This document shows, one piece after another, positions 8,573 through 18,900 of a stretch of 21,571 nt of DNA. Every line of letters starts with the position of its first letter. Within the stretch, counting starts at the first letter, position 1. This DNA comes from Priapulus caudatus. Its lineage: Eukaryota > Priapulida > Priapulimorpha > Priapulimorphida > Priapulidae. The notes under the pieces were generated by a model that was given only the letters and a program-made list of their open reading frames with translations, was not told where the DNA came from and made no database searches. A program made the position numbers and the translations under genes. The stretch spans positions 81,878 to 103,448 of the forward strand of contig NW_014577499.1 of NCBI RefSeq assembly GCF_000485595.1. The letters are read 5' to 3'.

Positions 8573-11500
8573 GAACCAGGGATGGAGGGTGTATGTCTCA
8601 GAGAGAGAGAGAGGTACGTGTTTGTGTTGTGTGTGTGACAGAGAGAGAGAGAGGTGTGTGCCCGCGCGCGTGCGTGTGTGTGTATGTGTGTGAGAGAGAG
8701 AGAGAGAGGGAGGGAGGGTGTATGTGTCAGAGAGAGGGAGGGAGGGTGTATGTGTCAGAGAGAGGGAGGGAGGGTGTATGTGTCAGAGAGAGGGAGAAAG
8801 AGAGAGGAAGGGATCGAGGGTGTATGTGTCAGAGAGAGAGGATAATAGAAGACGAGAGAGTGTACGTGTTGTGTGGTGTGTGACAGAGAGAGACAGAGAG
8901 GGAACTGCAGAGAGAAGAGTCATTAGCAAGAGCGAGAGAGAAAGAATGATGTAAAGCGTCTAATGCTAGTTTGTTTCGTGGTGTATGTATCGGACAGATT
9001 ACCGCCGCCAGAGAGAGACTTATTGAGAAGAGCCACCACTGGCTGCGTATTTAGGCCGCGGTATTAGTCGCGAGCACGCGTGATGATTACTTTGTATTAC
9101 TGCGTGATTGACGCGTAGTTTTGAGACGGTGTGCGCGCGTACTTAACCTGTAGTTAGCTGATTACGTGATTACTCGGCGGTAGTCGAGAGAGAGGTACCG
9201 GAGTAGAGAGAATGAAGGAGCTAAGGCGAGGAGTGAGGGACGTAATTGTGTGCAGAGAGAGCCGAGTGAGGCGTGTCGGTACGCGGCATTGTGGTGTGGT
9301 AGACCGAGAGAGAATCTACAGAGATAGAACGTGGTAGTGTCAGAAAGAAGAGAGAGAGAGTAGCGGTGATGCGCATACTACAGCCATGTAAAGCGAGAGT
9401 AATGTTCTCGTGTTAGAGGACTGAGAGAAGAGAGGTGTCAGCGCCAGCGCGCGGATTCTTTCTAGCTAGTAACTTACGTTGAGTCAGTATGTGCTGTAGC
9501 CAGTAGCGTCTGTCATACATGGACGTGGAAAGATGACGAAGAGAGAGAGAGTGTAGGTAGTACTATAGGTGTTGATGTGCTAGCGTGTGCAGCTGTTGAC
9601 GAATGTGTTATCGTAGTAAAATAATGCATATTTAGATTTAATATAATAAGAACTCATATATAATAGCAATACATTGCTTGAGAGAGACGGCTTAGTAGTT
9701 CGCAACATTCTTCGAGTAGTTTCAAGGGCTAATTATGGTTCAAATTTGCACATATATCATAAGCGTAAAATAAAACTATAATCACTGATATAATTATGAA
9801 TAATTATAATATCGCTAATATAAAATGACAAGATAACTATAGTCTAAATCGATATTCTATATCTTATTTATATGTTTATCTGTGCACTACTAGCTCCATA
9901 TGGTACACTTATAATGGCTCTAATCAAGCAAATACAATTTATTAATATATTATGATACCATTATCTAAGTGCCCCATGCACTCATACTTCCTGCTCACAT
10001 TAATTAATCGGAAACCCGTGTAAATAGATGCAACAATAGTCTATGATATTTACTGAACAGAGATAATTGCGACAATATTAACTAGCACTACAGACTACGT
10101 CCGACATACAACCTTCTACTTGAACGTAGTTAGTCTGTGTCTGATAAGTACTGGACATTTGAGAAAGTCGTTCAGCGGTAGATTCCATGATAGCCTGATC
10201 TCTATTTAAATATAAGTATATAGAACTTGCTTAGCAGCCGCGTCACAGCGTGTCACTACGACCAATAGCACCCACGTAACTGAGTTGTGATCACTACGGA
10301 GACTATTTGTAATAGCCGAGATTCCACGACCAGCTGAGCGCTATGGGCCTTGAAATAGAACCGACAGAAGCAAAGACACGCATACTCAATAAGTCCCCTT
10401 CATGAAGTAATGCAGAGACCAGTATAACTAAAAACACCTCGTCCACGAGATAACGGATCTATAGCATCAGATCCCGCAACTGCTGCGCTAATTGGTTGTT
10501 CTTGGAGGAAATTCAGGGACCGCTGAGTGACACTCACTGAGCACGCTAAAGCTGAAGATTGGAACAGGACGGCGGTTTTGCTGCGTGACAGTGTTTCAGA
10601 GACTAAGAATTTCCAAACTCGGTCGTGTGACTTCTCACCACGGAACCTTTTCTGCCCGCATTCTTGGAACTTACTATTATCGACAACTACTCTGTATTAA
10701 ACTGAATAAACCGAGCAAAAATTCGAAGTGACGAGCCAAGCGGACAGATATTTTCGAGATCCGGCCATTCTGTTGACGCTGGTGACCGTACGCATCTTCG
10801 TAATTCGGGCGATCAGCGTCGTCTCATAAAACCTAATACGAGAAGGTCGCAGTAAGAGATGGCGCGCAGTGTCTTCTTGTCATGGTGCACTCCTTAGGTG
10901 TTTTTTGTCTTGAGACGGGCAGTTACCGATTGATCGGCTGAATCCGCGTCCTTAACGAGCCGCTCCAAAAACGCACCATTTTATAAAAGATTTTCATCAG
11001 CCTGGCCACCCAGAATACAATGTGCCACGTGGTTCACTACGGCACTGGAGACTCCCAGTAAACTTGGTGGACTCCTATAGTTCGCCGCATACCATAAGAC
11101 ACCTCCTTCTCGAGTATTGTATAATCAGGGTACAACCTTATTTACATACAGAGTACTCTATAGTGAACATTAGCTCTAAAGACATGTCCAAAGAATAGCG
11201 AGACGCATGAAGTGCTACAGTGAGTTATGAGAATAACAACCCATATGAAGTTCTATAGTCTCGAACCCCACACAGCCATAACGCGCGCCATAGTGACACG
11301 AAAATATCTTACTACAAGATGACCTCATAGGATTCTCTCAGTGCCATTCTTCCCTCCATCTAGATAAGAAGCAGATAGCAACACAGTTAGCGAGCGTTGC
11401 GCTATAAACACCCGTCCTCTAATAATAACCTCGAGCTCTGTTGCTGATGTTTAAATCTATAATCAAATGTGTACCTCCTATGTCTCTGAGAGAGCTATTT

Positions 11501-14500
11501 GCTTATGTACACATTGTTAGAGCCTTGCTCACAACGCCAAACGTGCCCACTGATAGTCCTAGCTAATATCCACACTAACCATCACCGGCTAATTATCGCC
11601 AGAAGCGCTCACTCTGCTACGCCTCAAGAGAGGCAATACAGAACTGTTGCCCGAGCAAACCTATGTACTAGTGGTGCTCATAGTATCCTAATAATGTTCT
11701 AACTTATCTAACTCAGTATCATACCTTTCCGTCTTCTCCTTGTACGACCTAACTCCAGACATCATCTAAACATTAATTCGAGTAAGATGTTAATAAATGG
11801 ATGTATAATGATGTTACATACACGATCAGACCATTAGATAATTAATATGGTAACCCGCACACACATGTTCCTCTTACTCCTTCGAATACGCCCGGAATGG
11901 GCTAGTCAGACCGTTTTCCAGCTCTTAGCGTACCCGCTGTCGAACCTTCAATCAGGCTGCAAGCTAATCTTGAGTTTACATAAATCATTCAATGTAAAGA
12001 CTCGTCCAAATGCCGTTGGCTGTTGCTGCTAAATAAAAAATTCCAGCTGTGTTTGTTTTGACTGTCCCTAGGCAGCCAAGCTGTGTTTGAACAGGAAGGT
12101 GTACATCTGTGTCCAAACTGATAGAGTTTATCTGTGTGTTGGTGCTGCTTACACACACTCCACTTAGCAATCGGGCCATACATTAAAAAAATGTTGTTTT
12201 CCGCTCACCCCGAACCTGCGTGACTCGCCACAAAAAGGCCCTCAACACGATTTATTGAGCCTTCGCGCGGCCAGTTAGCGCACTAGCTAGCTTAACAATG
12301 TGTTGACGTCAGCGTGCGTAGACAGCTTATTAATAGAATGGTTGGTAGGTAATTACATTAACTTCTCTAGTCTATCCAGTACAGATAGACCATCAATATT
12401 GATAGACTCCTAATTCATATGCCTAACCACTACACACCAACACAACAACACACACACAACCGCGTGCGGCACGCACACATCGCGCCGCGCACACGACATT
12501 ACACACACCATACACACCACGTCGTGCGCCACGCACACATGGGCCGCGCAAACACACATACAACACACAGCCGTCGAAGCGCACGCCACATGCGCGCCAC
12601 AAACACAATACAACCATACTAATCAGACATAAATAGTGTAATTCCACAACCACAGGCCACAACCGAGCCAATACGAGCACGCACGCGCATGCTCGATTGC
12701 GTGAAAAAAGACCCCGCGCACGCCCGCACCGCCCGCATAAACAGAAAAAGCCTACCTAACCTACTCGAGAACGTTTCAGCCTGGTCCGGGTGAAGGGCAC
12801 TCAACAAATATTTTTTTAATTGTGGCCTCAACGATGAATTGCCCGATTGCCCGATATGCTTTCTGAAATTCCTGGGGAGAAACCCTGTATATATATATAT
12901 ATATATATTATAGCGAGAGAGAGATGGGTAGAGCAGAATAAGAAAGCTAAGAAAGATCTATACAAAACTAAACATAAAATAGTATGGACATGTGACCAGC
13001 ACAGTTCAAACCACCTATATAATATAGTCTGTGCATGTCTCATGGGGGGAGATAACAGAACAGATGGGGTGATGCAAGTAGAAAATAAAAAAAGGTGGAT
13101 GAGACAAAAAGTAGAGAAGGGTGGATAGGAAGAGAGCGGTGTGTTGTTCTGTTCTCGTACTTGTCGGTGTCCACTGCACTGGATATAGTGACAAGGAAGC
13201 AGGTTTATTGTTGTCTATGAGCTCGTGCACATATGTGACCCGCTCCAGCAAAACCAGGATTAAGTAGGAAATTCCACAAATTGAGTTATGTGCATATCTG
13301 AATAGATCATTTAATTACCTTTAAAATGATATATAATATTTGGCTATATCTAAAGAATTGACCGATCTACAGCAATTTGAAGATCGGAAACAGACTTATT
13401 CCGGAATATGCAGCTTTTGAGATAAAGCGTTCCAGGTAAGGGGCCCAGTCGGGGATGAGCGGTCAGGAGCCCTTAAATTTTTTTTTACAATTTAAAAAAA
13501 AAATTAAAAATGACCATAATAATCTAGAGATATCTGAACCTATATATCCGGATTAAATATGCACTTAGGAACTTATTTTGGTAAAAATCTCATTTTTGTC
13601 CAAGTAGGCCATTTTCAGCATTGACATGTGTGCGTGCTCATTACTCAAAACAATGACTTGGGACTTAGTCCGTATTATGCTGGAGCTCGTGCACATATTC
13701 ACTTTTTTAAACAATTTCATGTGATGCCATGTGTCGTCCACTTCCAGTGAGAAAGACATTGATGAGGTTCTGCAGTCGCACACAGTGTTTGTGAACGTAT
13801 CCAAGGGTCAGGTTGCAAAAGGTGATGACATGCAACGTGCTTTTGCCACCGGTGATCAGACAGAAATATGCAAGCAGGTAGGTAGGTGTGTGAATGAAAT
13901 CTGTATATATACTACTGTTTCTACTAATGTTATGATTGCTATTACTGGGATTATGTAATGTTGTAACTGATCAACTTTAAATGTTAGAATTAGTAGCTTT
14001 AGTCATTATGAAGCCCCTAAATCACATCAATATGTTTTCGTTATAACTTTGCTATTATCGATATTCGATATCATTCTCAGCAGGTAGCTATTGACAGCTG
14101 CTTAATTTGGAAATTCATTTTCAAATACATATTTAAGAAGTTAAAGAGGAGGCGAAGTTTAAATGCTAGAGATAATGTGTTAAGTAACTATTGGGTATTT
14201 GTCAATACGTGTCAGCAATACAAGTTGCCATGATTGTCTGCCACCCATCAGTTATCTCACACTAATTATGTAGTTTGAATTCGTTGGTCAACCAGGTTGC
14301 AGTGTCGCCTCATTTTCTTTTTCTTTTTTCAGATACTGGCCAAAGGGGAGTTACAAGTTTCAGAAAAAGAAAGAGCTACACAGCTTACATCTACTTTTAA
14401 GGACATAGCCACAACAGTTGCTGATAACACAGTGAACCCGGAGACAAAACGCCCATACACTGTAGGTGTCATTGAACGTGCCATGAAGGATTTACACTTC

Positions 14501-15400
14501 TCTGTAAAACCAAACAGAAGTGCTAAGCAACAGGTATGTGTAGTTTTCCTGATCCCAATCATGTGATATATATTGTTTATAGAAAGGCAATTGCATGAAG
14601 TTGATCTATCATCACATTAAAGTTTCATCAGAGCAGCTATTTTATGTGAAAGTGGAAATCAAAATTTAACTGAAATTAATAACAAATTGAGTCTTGATCA
14701 ATGATGTCAGTAAAATATTAGTGTTTCTTTGATTTGCAAAGATGACACTTGGCTGTCACTTGTAAGTTTAGTGAGGTATCACACTACACCAGTATTTATT
14801 ACACCAATTTAGTCATTGGAAGTTATCAAGCAGTTGAAGGAGACAATGGAGATTGAGAGGGCACAGATGAGACTGAGGGTTGTGTTGCCACAAAAAGAAG
14901 CGAAAAAACTCAAGGAGAAAGTGAAAGAGTTGGCAGCAAATGTTGAGTCAGAACGCTGGGATGGCGACTTGGAATTGGTGAGTGAAAATGAGAAGACAAT
15001 ACATACGCTTGCCATGGCTATGTGCAAAGACAGGAATTTAGATATCCAAATAGTAAACAATTATTGTAAATTGTAAAAATGACTATATCATGTCTTGGCT
15101 ATGTGACAAATTGCCTGTAGTAATTTACACCCTTTTTCAGACCTTTAATATCTGGTTAAATAGATTTTAATTCCGTGTTTCTGGGATAATAAACTTCATT
15201 TCCGAAATAATAAAAAAATTTCAGTCCATGGTAAATTCTCCTAGAATGTAGCATTGTGATACCTCTTTTTACAGACATGCTTGATAGATCCAGGCTGCTT
15301 CAGACAGATGGATGACTTGATAAGGTCCGGTACAAAAGGCAGAGGAACGCTGGAAGTGCTTAGTTTGAAAAACATTGCTGAAGGAGATGACAAATTTTAA
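8117..15400 (+). CDS. SBDS: SBDS, ribosome maturation protein (complete, 5 exons)
   Basis: With the GTPase EFL1, SBDS releases the anti-association factor eIF6 from late pre-60S subunits in the cytoplasm. Exons 8117..8247, 13748..13877, 14333..14533, 14813..14977 and 15275..15400 all have GT-AG borders and join in frame to 753 nt, 250 residues plus TAA; human SBDS is also 250. Seen: N-terminal FYSH domain (about 1-96) with [30 protein letters not shown] and [14 protein letters not shown]; central domain with [20 protein letters not shown]-terminal domain starting near [11 protein letters not shown] and ending CLIDPGCF...GTLEVL...EGDDKF. The ATG at 8117 has an A at -3 and gives the family's usual N terminus. 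Intron 1 is 5.5 kb and holds a microsatellite, the noisy duplicate and other repeats; introns 2-4 are 280-456 bp. SBDS is head to head with KIF18 and tail to tail with MVK. Confidence 0.97.
8463..8517. repeat. 15-bp tandem repeats (CGGCCCATACTGATT) next to the microsatellite
   Basis: Three to four units of CGGCCCATACTGATT-like sequence run directly into the GA/GT microsatellite; the left copy has a noisy version at 596..652. Reverse-complement units (gggccgagtccgtatcggcc) lie on the far side of the microsatellite at about 1850..1880. So inverted short repeats bracket the microsatellite, perhaps the remains of one repeat element that carries it. Confidence 0.65.
8519..9620. repeat. Compound (GA)n/(GT)n microsatellite, right copy
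   Basis: The first 320 bp are clean GA/GT modules, with the module ggagggagggtgtatgtgtcagagaga repeated at about 8709..8790 (period about 34 bp). From about 8840 the same kinds of tract continue but are interrupted by many foreign bases. It lies in SBDS intron 1. Arg-Glu and Val-Cys reading frames here are repeat artefacts. Confidence 0.85.
9621..11830. other. Insertion-swollen intron sequence, no gene
   Basis: There is no coding sequence. Ordered fragments of 1485..2560 are recognisable, including both arms of the foldback element (about 10495..10800 and 10980..11480), each with added bases. The bases between matching words appear random. The stretch should not be used for annotation of real sequence. 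Confidence 0.65.
11831..12458. other. SBDS intron 1, unremarkable
   Basis: No exon or RNA gene is recognised. Short open frames on both strands around 11985..12183 lack any family resemblance. A weak local repeat, agctgtgtttg (about 12044..12090), is present. Confidence 0.5.
12459..12613. repeat. Degenerate ~60-bp CA/CG-rich minisatellite, about 2.5 units
   Basis: Units share gtgcgcc(g)acgcacacat followed by gccgcgcacacac-like sequence: one from about 12459, one from about 12520 and a decayed third from about 12574. The strand is CA-rich, which produces cysteine/valine or histidine/threonine open frames that are not genes. Confidence 0.55.
12888..12909. repeat. (TA)n microsatellite
   Basis: Eleven uninterrupted TA units, followed by a short GA run. 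It lies in SBDS intron 1. Confidence 0.9.
13219..13700. repeat. Possible small element with ~20-bp imperfect inverted ends in SBDS intron 1
   Basis: The 16-bp word gagctcgtgcacatat occurs at 13219..13234 and 13683..13698. Because that region is partly palindromic, the left end (atatgtgacccgctccagc, 13231..13249) also matches the reverse complement of the right end (gctggagctcgtgcacatat, 13680 onward). This could mark a roughly 470-bp nonautonomous element ending about 50 bp before exon 2. It contains poly-T/poly-A tracts (13480..13510) and no coding sequence. The evidence is weak. Confidence 0.3.
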
Positions 15401-15961
15401 TTGATAAAAGCATCAGTTGTCAAGAGTTTATAAATTGCAGGTTTCCTTTATAAAATTGCTATGGCAATGTATATTCATAGAAAAAAATACTAACGAAAAT
15501 AGCAACCTATGTATTTATAAATGTGCTGTTCTGTTATGGAGTAACAAATTTATTAAAAAAACTCATCATTTCACATCTCACTTTTTAATGTTTCATTGGA
15601 TTAAATTTCTTGATTGTACATTAACATAATGGCAAATGATAGACAGTAGCACCAAGAATAGTTAAATGATTTTTATTTTATATGTAACGGGCATTAATTT
15701 TTCCCATGCACTATAGTATACACTTTAATATCATAAATATATTACATTTATTACACTTTATAATATTAAATACAGATTCTTGAGCCATCACAATCTACAA
15801 GAAGTATATCAGTTTATGACAACTTAGAATATGTAAAATTATAATTATGTGTAGACACATTCGTGCACATGTACAATATATGTGTTCATAACATACTTTG
15901 TAATGAAGAATATCAGGAGGCACGTCTCACTACTTATCAAGTTGTGCAAAGCAACGTGTAA
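15401..15961. other. Convergent SBDS/MVK 3' flank
   Basis: This 561-bp AT-rich stretch lies between the SBDS and MVK stop codons, so their 3' untranslated regions must be short or overlap. SBDS has only variant ATTAAA signals on the plus strand (15552..15557, 15600..15605). MVK has AATAAA on the minus strand at 15752..15747 and 15677..15672. No coding sequence is seen. Confidence 0.6.
15747..15752 (-). terminator. Candidate MVK polyadenylation signal AATAAA
   Basis: A canonical hexamer lies 210 bp downstream of the MVK stop codon on the minus strand; a second lies at 15677..15672. In AT-rich sequence such hexamers are common, so use of either one is inferred. Confidence 0.4.
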
Positions 15962-18900
15962 TCATGAAGAAAGCGGCATAGATTCATGCAAGGTCACACC
16001 GCTACCACCTATGCTAGTCAGCCAACTCATATATCCTGCCTCTTCTATACTCTTTATTAACGTCTTTACCTTCTCTTTAGATGCATCTGCAAAGGAAATA
16101 TTCTGATATTACACTGAATGATGAATAGTTCAATTAAATCCACATTTCTTGTGGGAATAGCCCAGTTGTGGTATGATATTTTACTAGATTTTCCATACTT
16201 ATTTCATGTAAAAATGTAACAAGTTATCTAAGAGCTTCTTTTGTAATACAGTAAAACTCGCATAAGTCGTCATCGTCTAACTCGTGAATTCGCATAAGTC
16301 GTCATGGAAGTCAAAGTCCCGATTTTCTCTCATAGTAAATCCATTGGAATAGCCCCGCCTAAGTCGTCATTTATAAGTCGTTATTATGTGCAAGTCGTCG
16401 CCCTCAGACAGGTCCCATGTAATACAAACAACAGTAATTTCCCATCTGAAAGTCGTCATCAGAAATGCCGATGGCGCAATGTACGGTCTAGGACTCTAGG
16501 TGATGTGTGAGCTGGCTGTCGCAGATATGCGCTTCGGGCACGGCACACCGACGAACGCCTGTAGATCGCGCAACTGAGTTCCTGATTGTTTCATGTCTGC
16601 TATGTATGTGGCGTGAACCGACGTTGTGTGTGGAGCATGTTTATGACTGTGTAGGGGTGACGGGCGCTTGGGAGGGGAGCCCTACATATAAGTCGACAAA
16701 ATGACGACTTACGCGTATGTCGTCATTTTCGTAAGTCGGCACAAATATGCTGGTTCCAGAAGTGTCGACTTATGCGAGTTTTACTGTATAGTACACTTTG
16801 ATTTATAGGTAACCCAGGGTTTTGGTTCCATTAACAGAATATTACATATTAACTATGTTAAACAAAATCTCCTTAAACGAAGCTTTAAACGAGGTATGAT
16901 AGTAACTGTCATATTATGGTCTATATAATAAAGTTGTAAACACGCTGAAATAAATTTAAAACGTAAGCAGCAGATGTCAAATAGATCTTACTAATGCTAG
17001 AGAAATTTACCTGGCCTAATTAGCACAAATGCACATCCACCACCTCCTGCACCAGTCAGCTTACAGTGGAAATCATTCTGCTGACATAGCAAGCATATAT
17101 GTTCCAACGACAGGTGTCCCACTCCCAAGACATTGAGCTGACTCTGGTTGATATCAATCAACTCCTGCGGAAACATGAAACATAAACAATCACGCATATA
17201 GGTAATTAAACAATCAAACACATTTGATAGGAACTGGCAAGGAATTAGCAGAAACAATAGTTTCTGCAGTTTAACAAGTTCGCTGTTTTATAAACGTGAT
17301 AATAAGCAACTGAATATACCTCGAGTATATCATAGCAGACATTTGCGTCACTGTTTTCAAATCCCTGCATGGTGTCTAAAGCTTTCACAACAAGTGCTTC
17401 CATTGACTCCAGCATGGGTCTAATGATTTCTGGATACTAAAAAATAAAACGTGCATTTTGCATTGTTAGTGTACACAACCACATTCTGCATGAAATCAGA
17501 ATAGAATAGCAAATACACTGCATTATAGTTTTGTTATAGCAGTGATAATGACAAGATACAACATGGAATTCTGTATAAATGATTATGGTATAAATGAAAA
17601 GGTATATGCATTTAATAGTGCATGCACATGTATACATAGATATGCACAGAAATTCACTGTGAAGAATACAACAAAGTTGACCTACCTTATCAAGCCTCTC
17701 CTTCACTTTTTCTACCAGACGCTTTGTGCTGCGAGGTACATGTGAGTTCACAATTACAACTTGAAGAGAATTACCTCTGTAACAGATAAATAGACACCAT
17801 TAGCCACCACTTGCACTCTGTGGAGGTGAGGATATGTACATATGCTCATCTACTGTCTGTTGAGGTCTGGTGGGTCTATTGTAAGTTACGATTTTGGAAG
17901 CAGTGTGTGTTAGGAACAACAGACTATATATAAACAAGGCAACGGACGGGAACTTCCATAAAGCATGCAGGTCGACTAGTCTCCCATTAAGCGCAAACCT
18001 ATAGAGGTAAATACGTTCCATTCCTAACATTACACTTGTAGAGTTATAATGGCTTCAATATAGCTATGCTTACTGACAATAAAGAGTATAAGAACTAACC
18101 TAGCTGGCTTCAGTGCTTCCCCTTTCCGGTACAATATAAGGCCGCCATAGGTGCTAACAGCATTGTCAACTCCTGAAGGATTTCCATGTATGATGCGCTC
18201 GGCCTCAAATGCCCAGCTATTGACCAGGCCTAGCTCCTCACGTGTCCAGCTGTTAGGAATCTAATAAATTAAAATATATAAAAAATTAAAATACATAATT
18301 TATAGCACTGGACTACAAGACTGATACAACTAATAACAATTAAAAATAGCATTCTGCCTCAAGTTTCTGCAATTCTTGGTTGTTTTTCCTACATATTGTA
18401 CTAAACAAATAAAAGCTATCCTTGTTCCCTATTCTGCAAAATCTTCTTTCAAGCACGAAATTATTTTCGTGCTTATATGCCTATTGTTTAGCCAGTTGCC
18501 ATTTTGTTCTGGATTTGGAGAACGCACCTGTCTAATTTGTCCAGCCAGTACAAGCAGCACTGCTGCAAGAGATACGCTGTATGCTGCAGAAGAGCCTAGC
18601 CCTGCGCCGACGGGAAGGTCCGAGCCCACAACCACACGCAGCGCAGCAAGGCTGTGAATGTACGATATCTTGAAAAGCAATATATTCATGCTCAGCCATG
18701 TCAACTTGATTTACCGCTGATAAGTCTGTTCAAAATAAACGTAAACATGGGAGCTTTCTATCCTCGTATCAACAGTGAATTACGGGCATTAAGTTTAAAT
18801 CATGATAAATCTTGGCAGAAATGTACTAGAAAATATGTCAAGTATGAGTTTTTGGACTTGTGTCTTTTGCCTAGTATTTTTCTATTATAAACACACTTGT

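Larger units (their letters stand above)
7899..11830 (+). repeat. Right copy of the direct duplication, swollen by insertions after 8840
   Basis: It contains the intact SBDS promoter and exon 1 and then the first part of intron 1. From 7899 to about 8840 it reads cleanly. Beyond that, anchors found in order match the left copy but with many inserted bases: 9645 with 1485, 10003 with 1695, 10500 with 1998, 10930 with 2275, 11196 with 2430, 11380 with 2545. About 1545 bp of the left copy become about 2540 bp here, a roughly 1.6-fold expansion with words preserved between insertions. That pattern is unlike mutation and like a failed long-read consensus. Matching beyond about 11480 is loose. Confidence 0.8.

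Noticed and set aside
8709-8790. CRISPR-like direct repeats
   Set aside because: The 34-bp period is a GA/GT microsatellite module without unique spacers, in an animal genome.
11985-12183. Two overlapping 64-codon minus-strand frames
   Set aside because: Different frames of the same stretch, without motifs; intron sequence of SBDS.
12410-12680. Cysteine/valine-rich and histidine/threonine-rich frames
   Set aside because: Artefacts of the CA/CG-rich minisatellite.
12847-13128. 93-codon lysine-rich plus-strand frame in SBDS intron 1
   Set aside because: It begins across a (TA)n run and shows no recognisable domain; the codons look like AT-rich intron.
16304-16704. Two short frames inside the pogo-like element, as a possible transposase remnant
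   Set aside because: No helix-turn-helix or DDE motif is visible; the frames follow the AAGTCGTCAT repeats.
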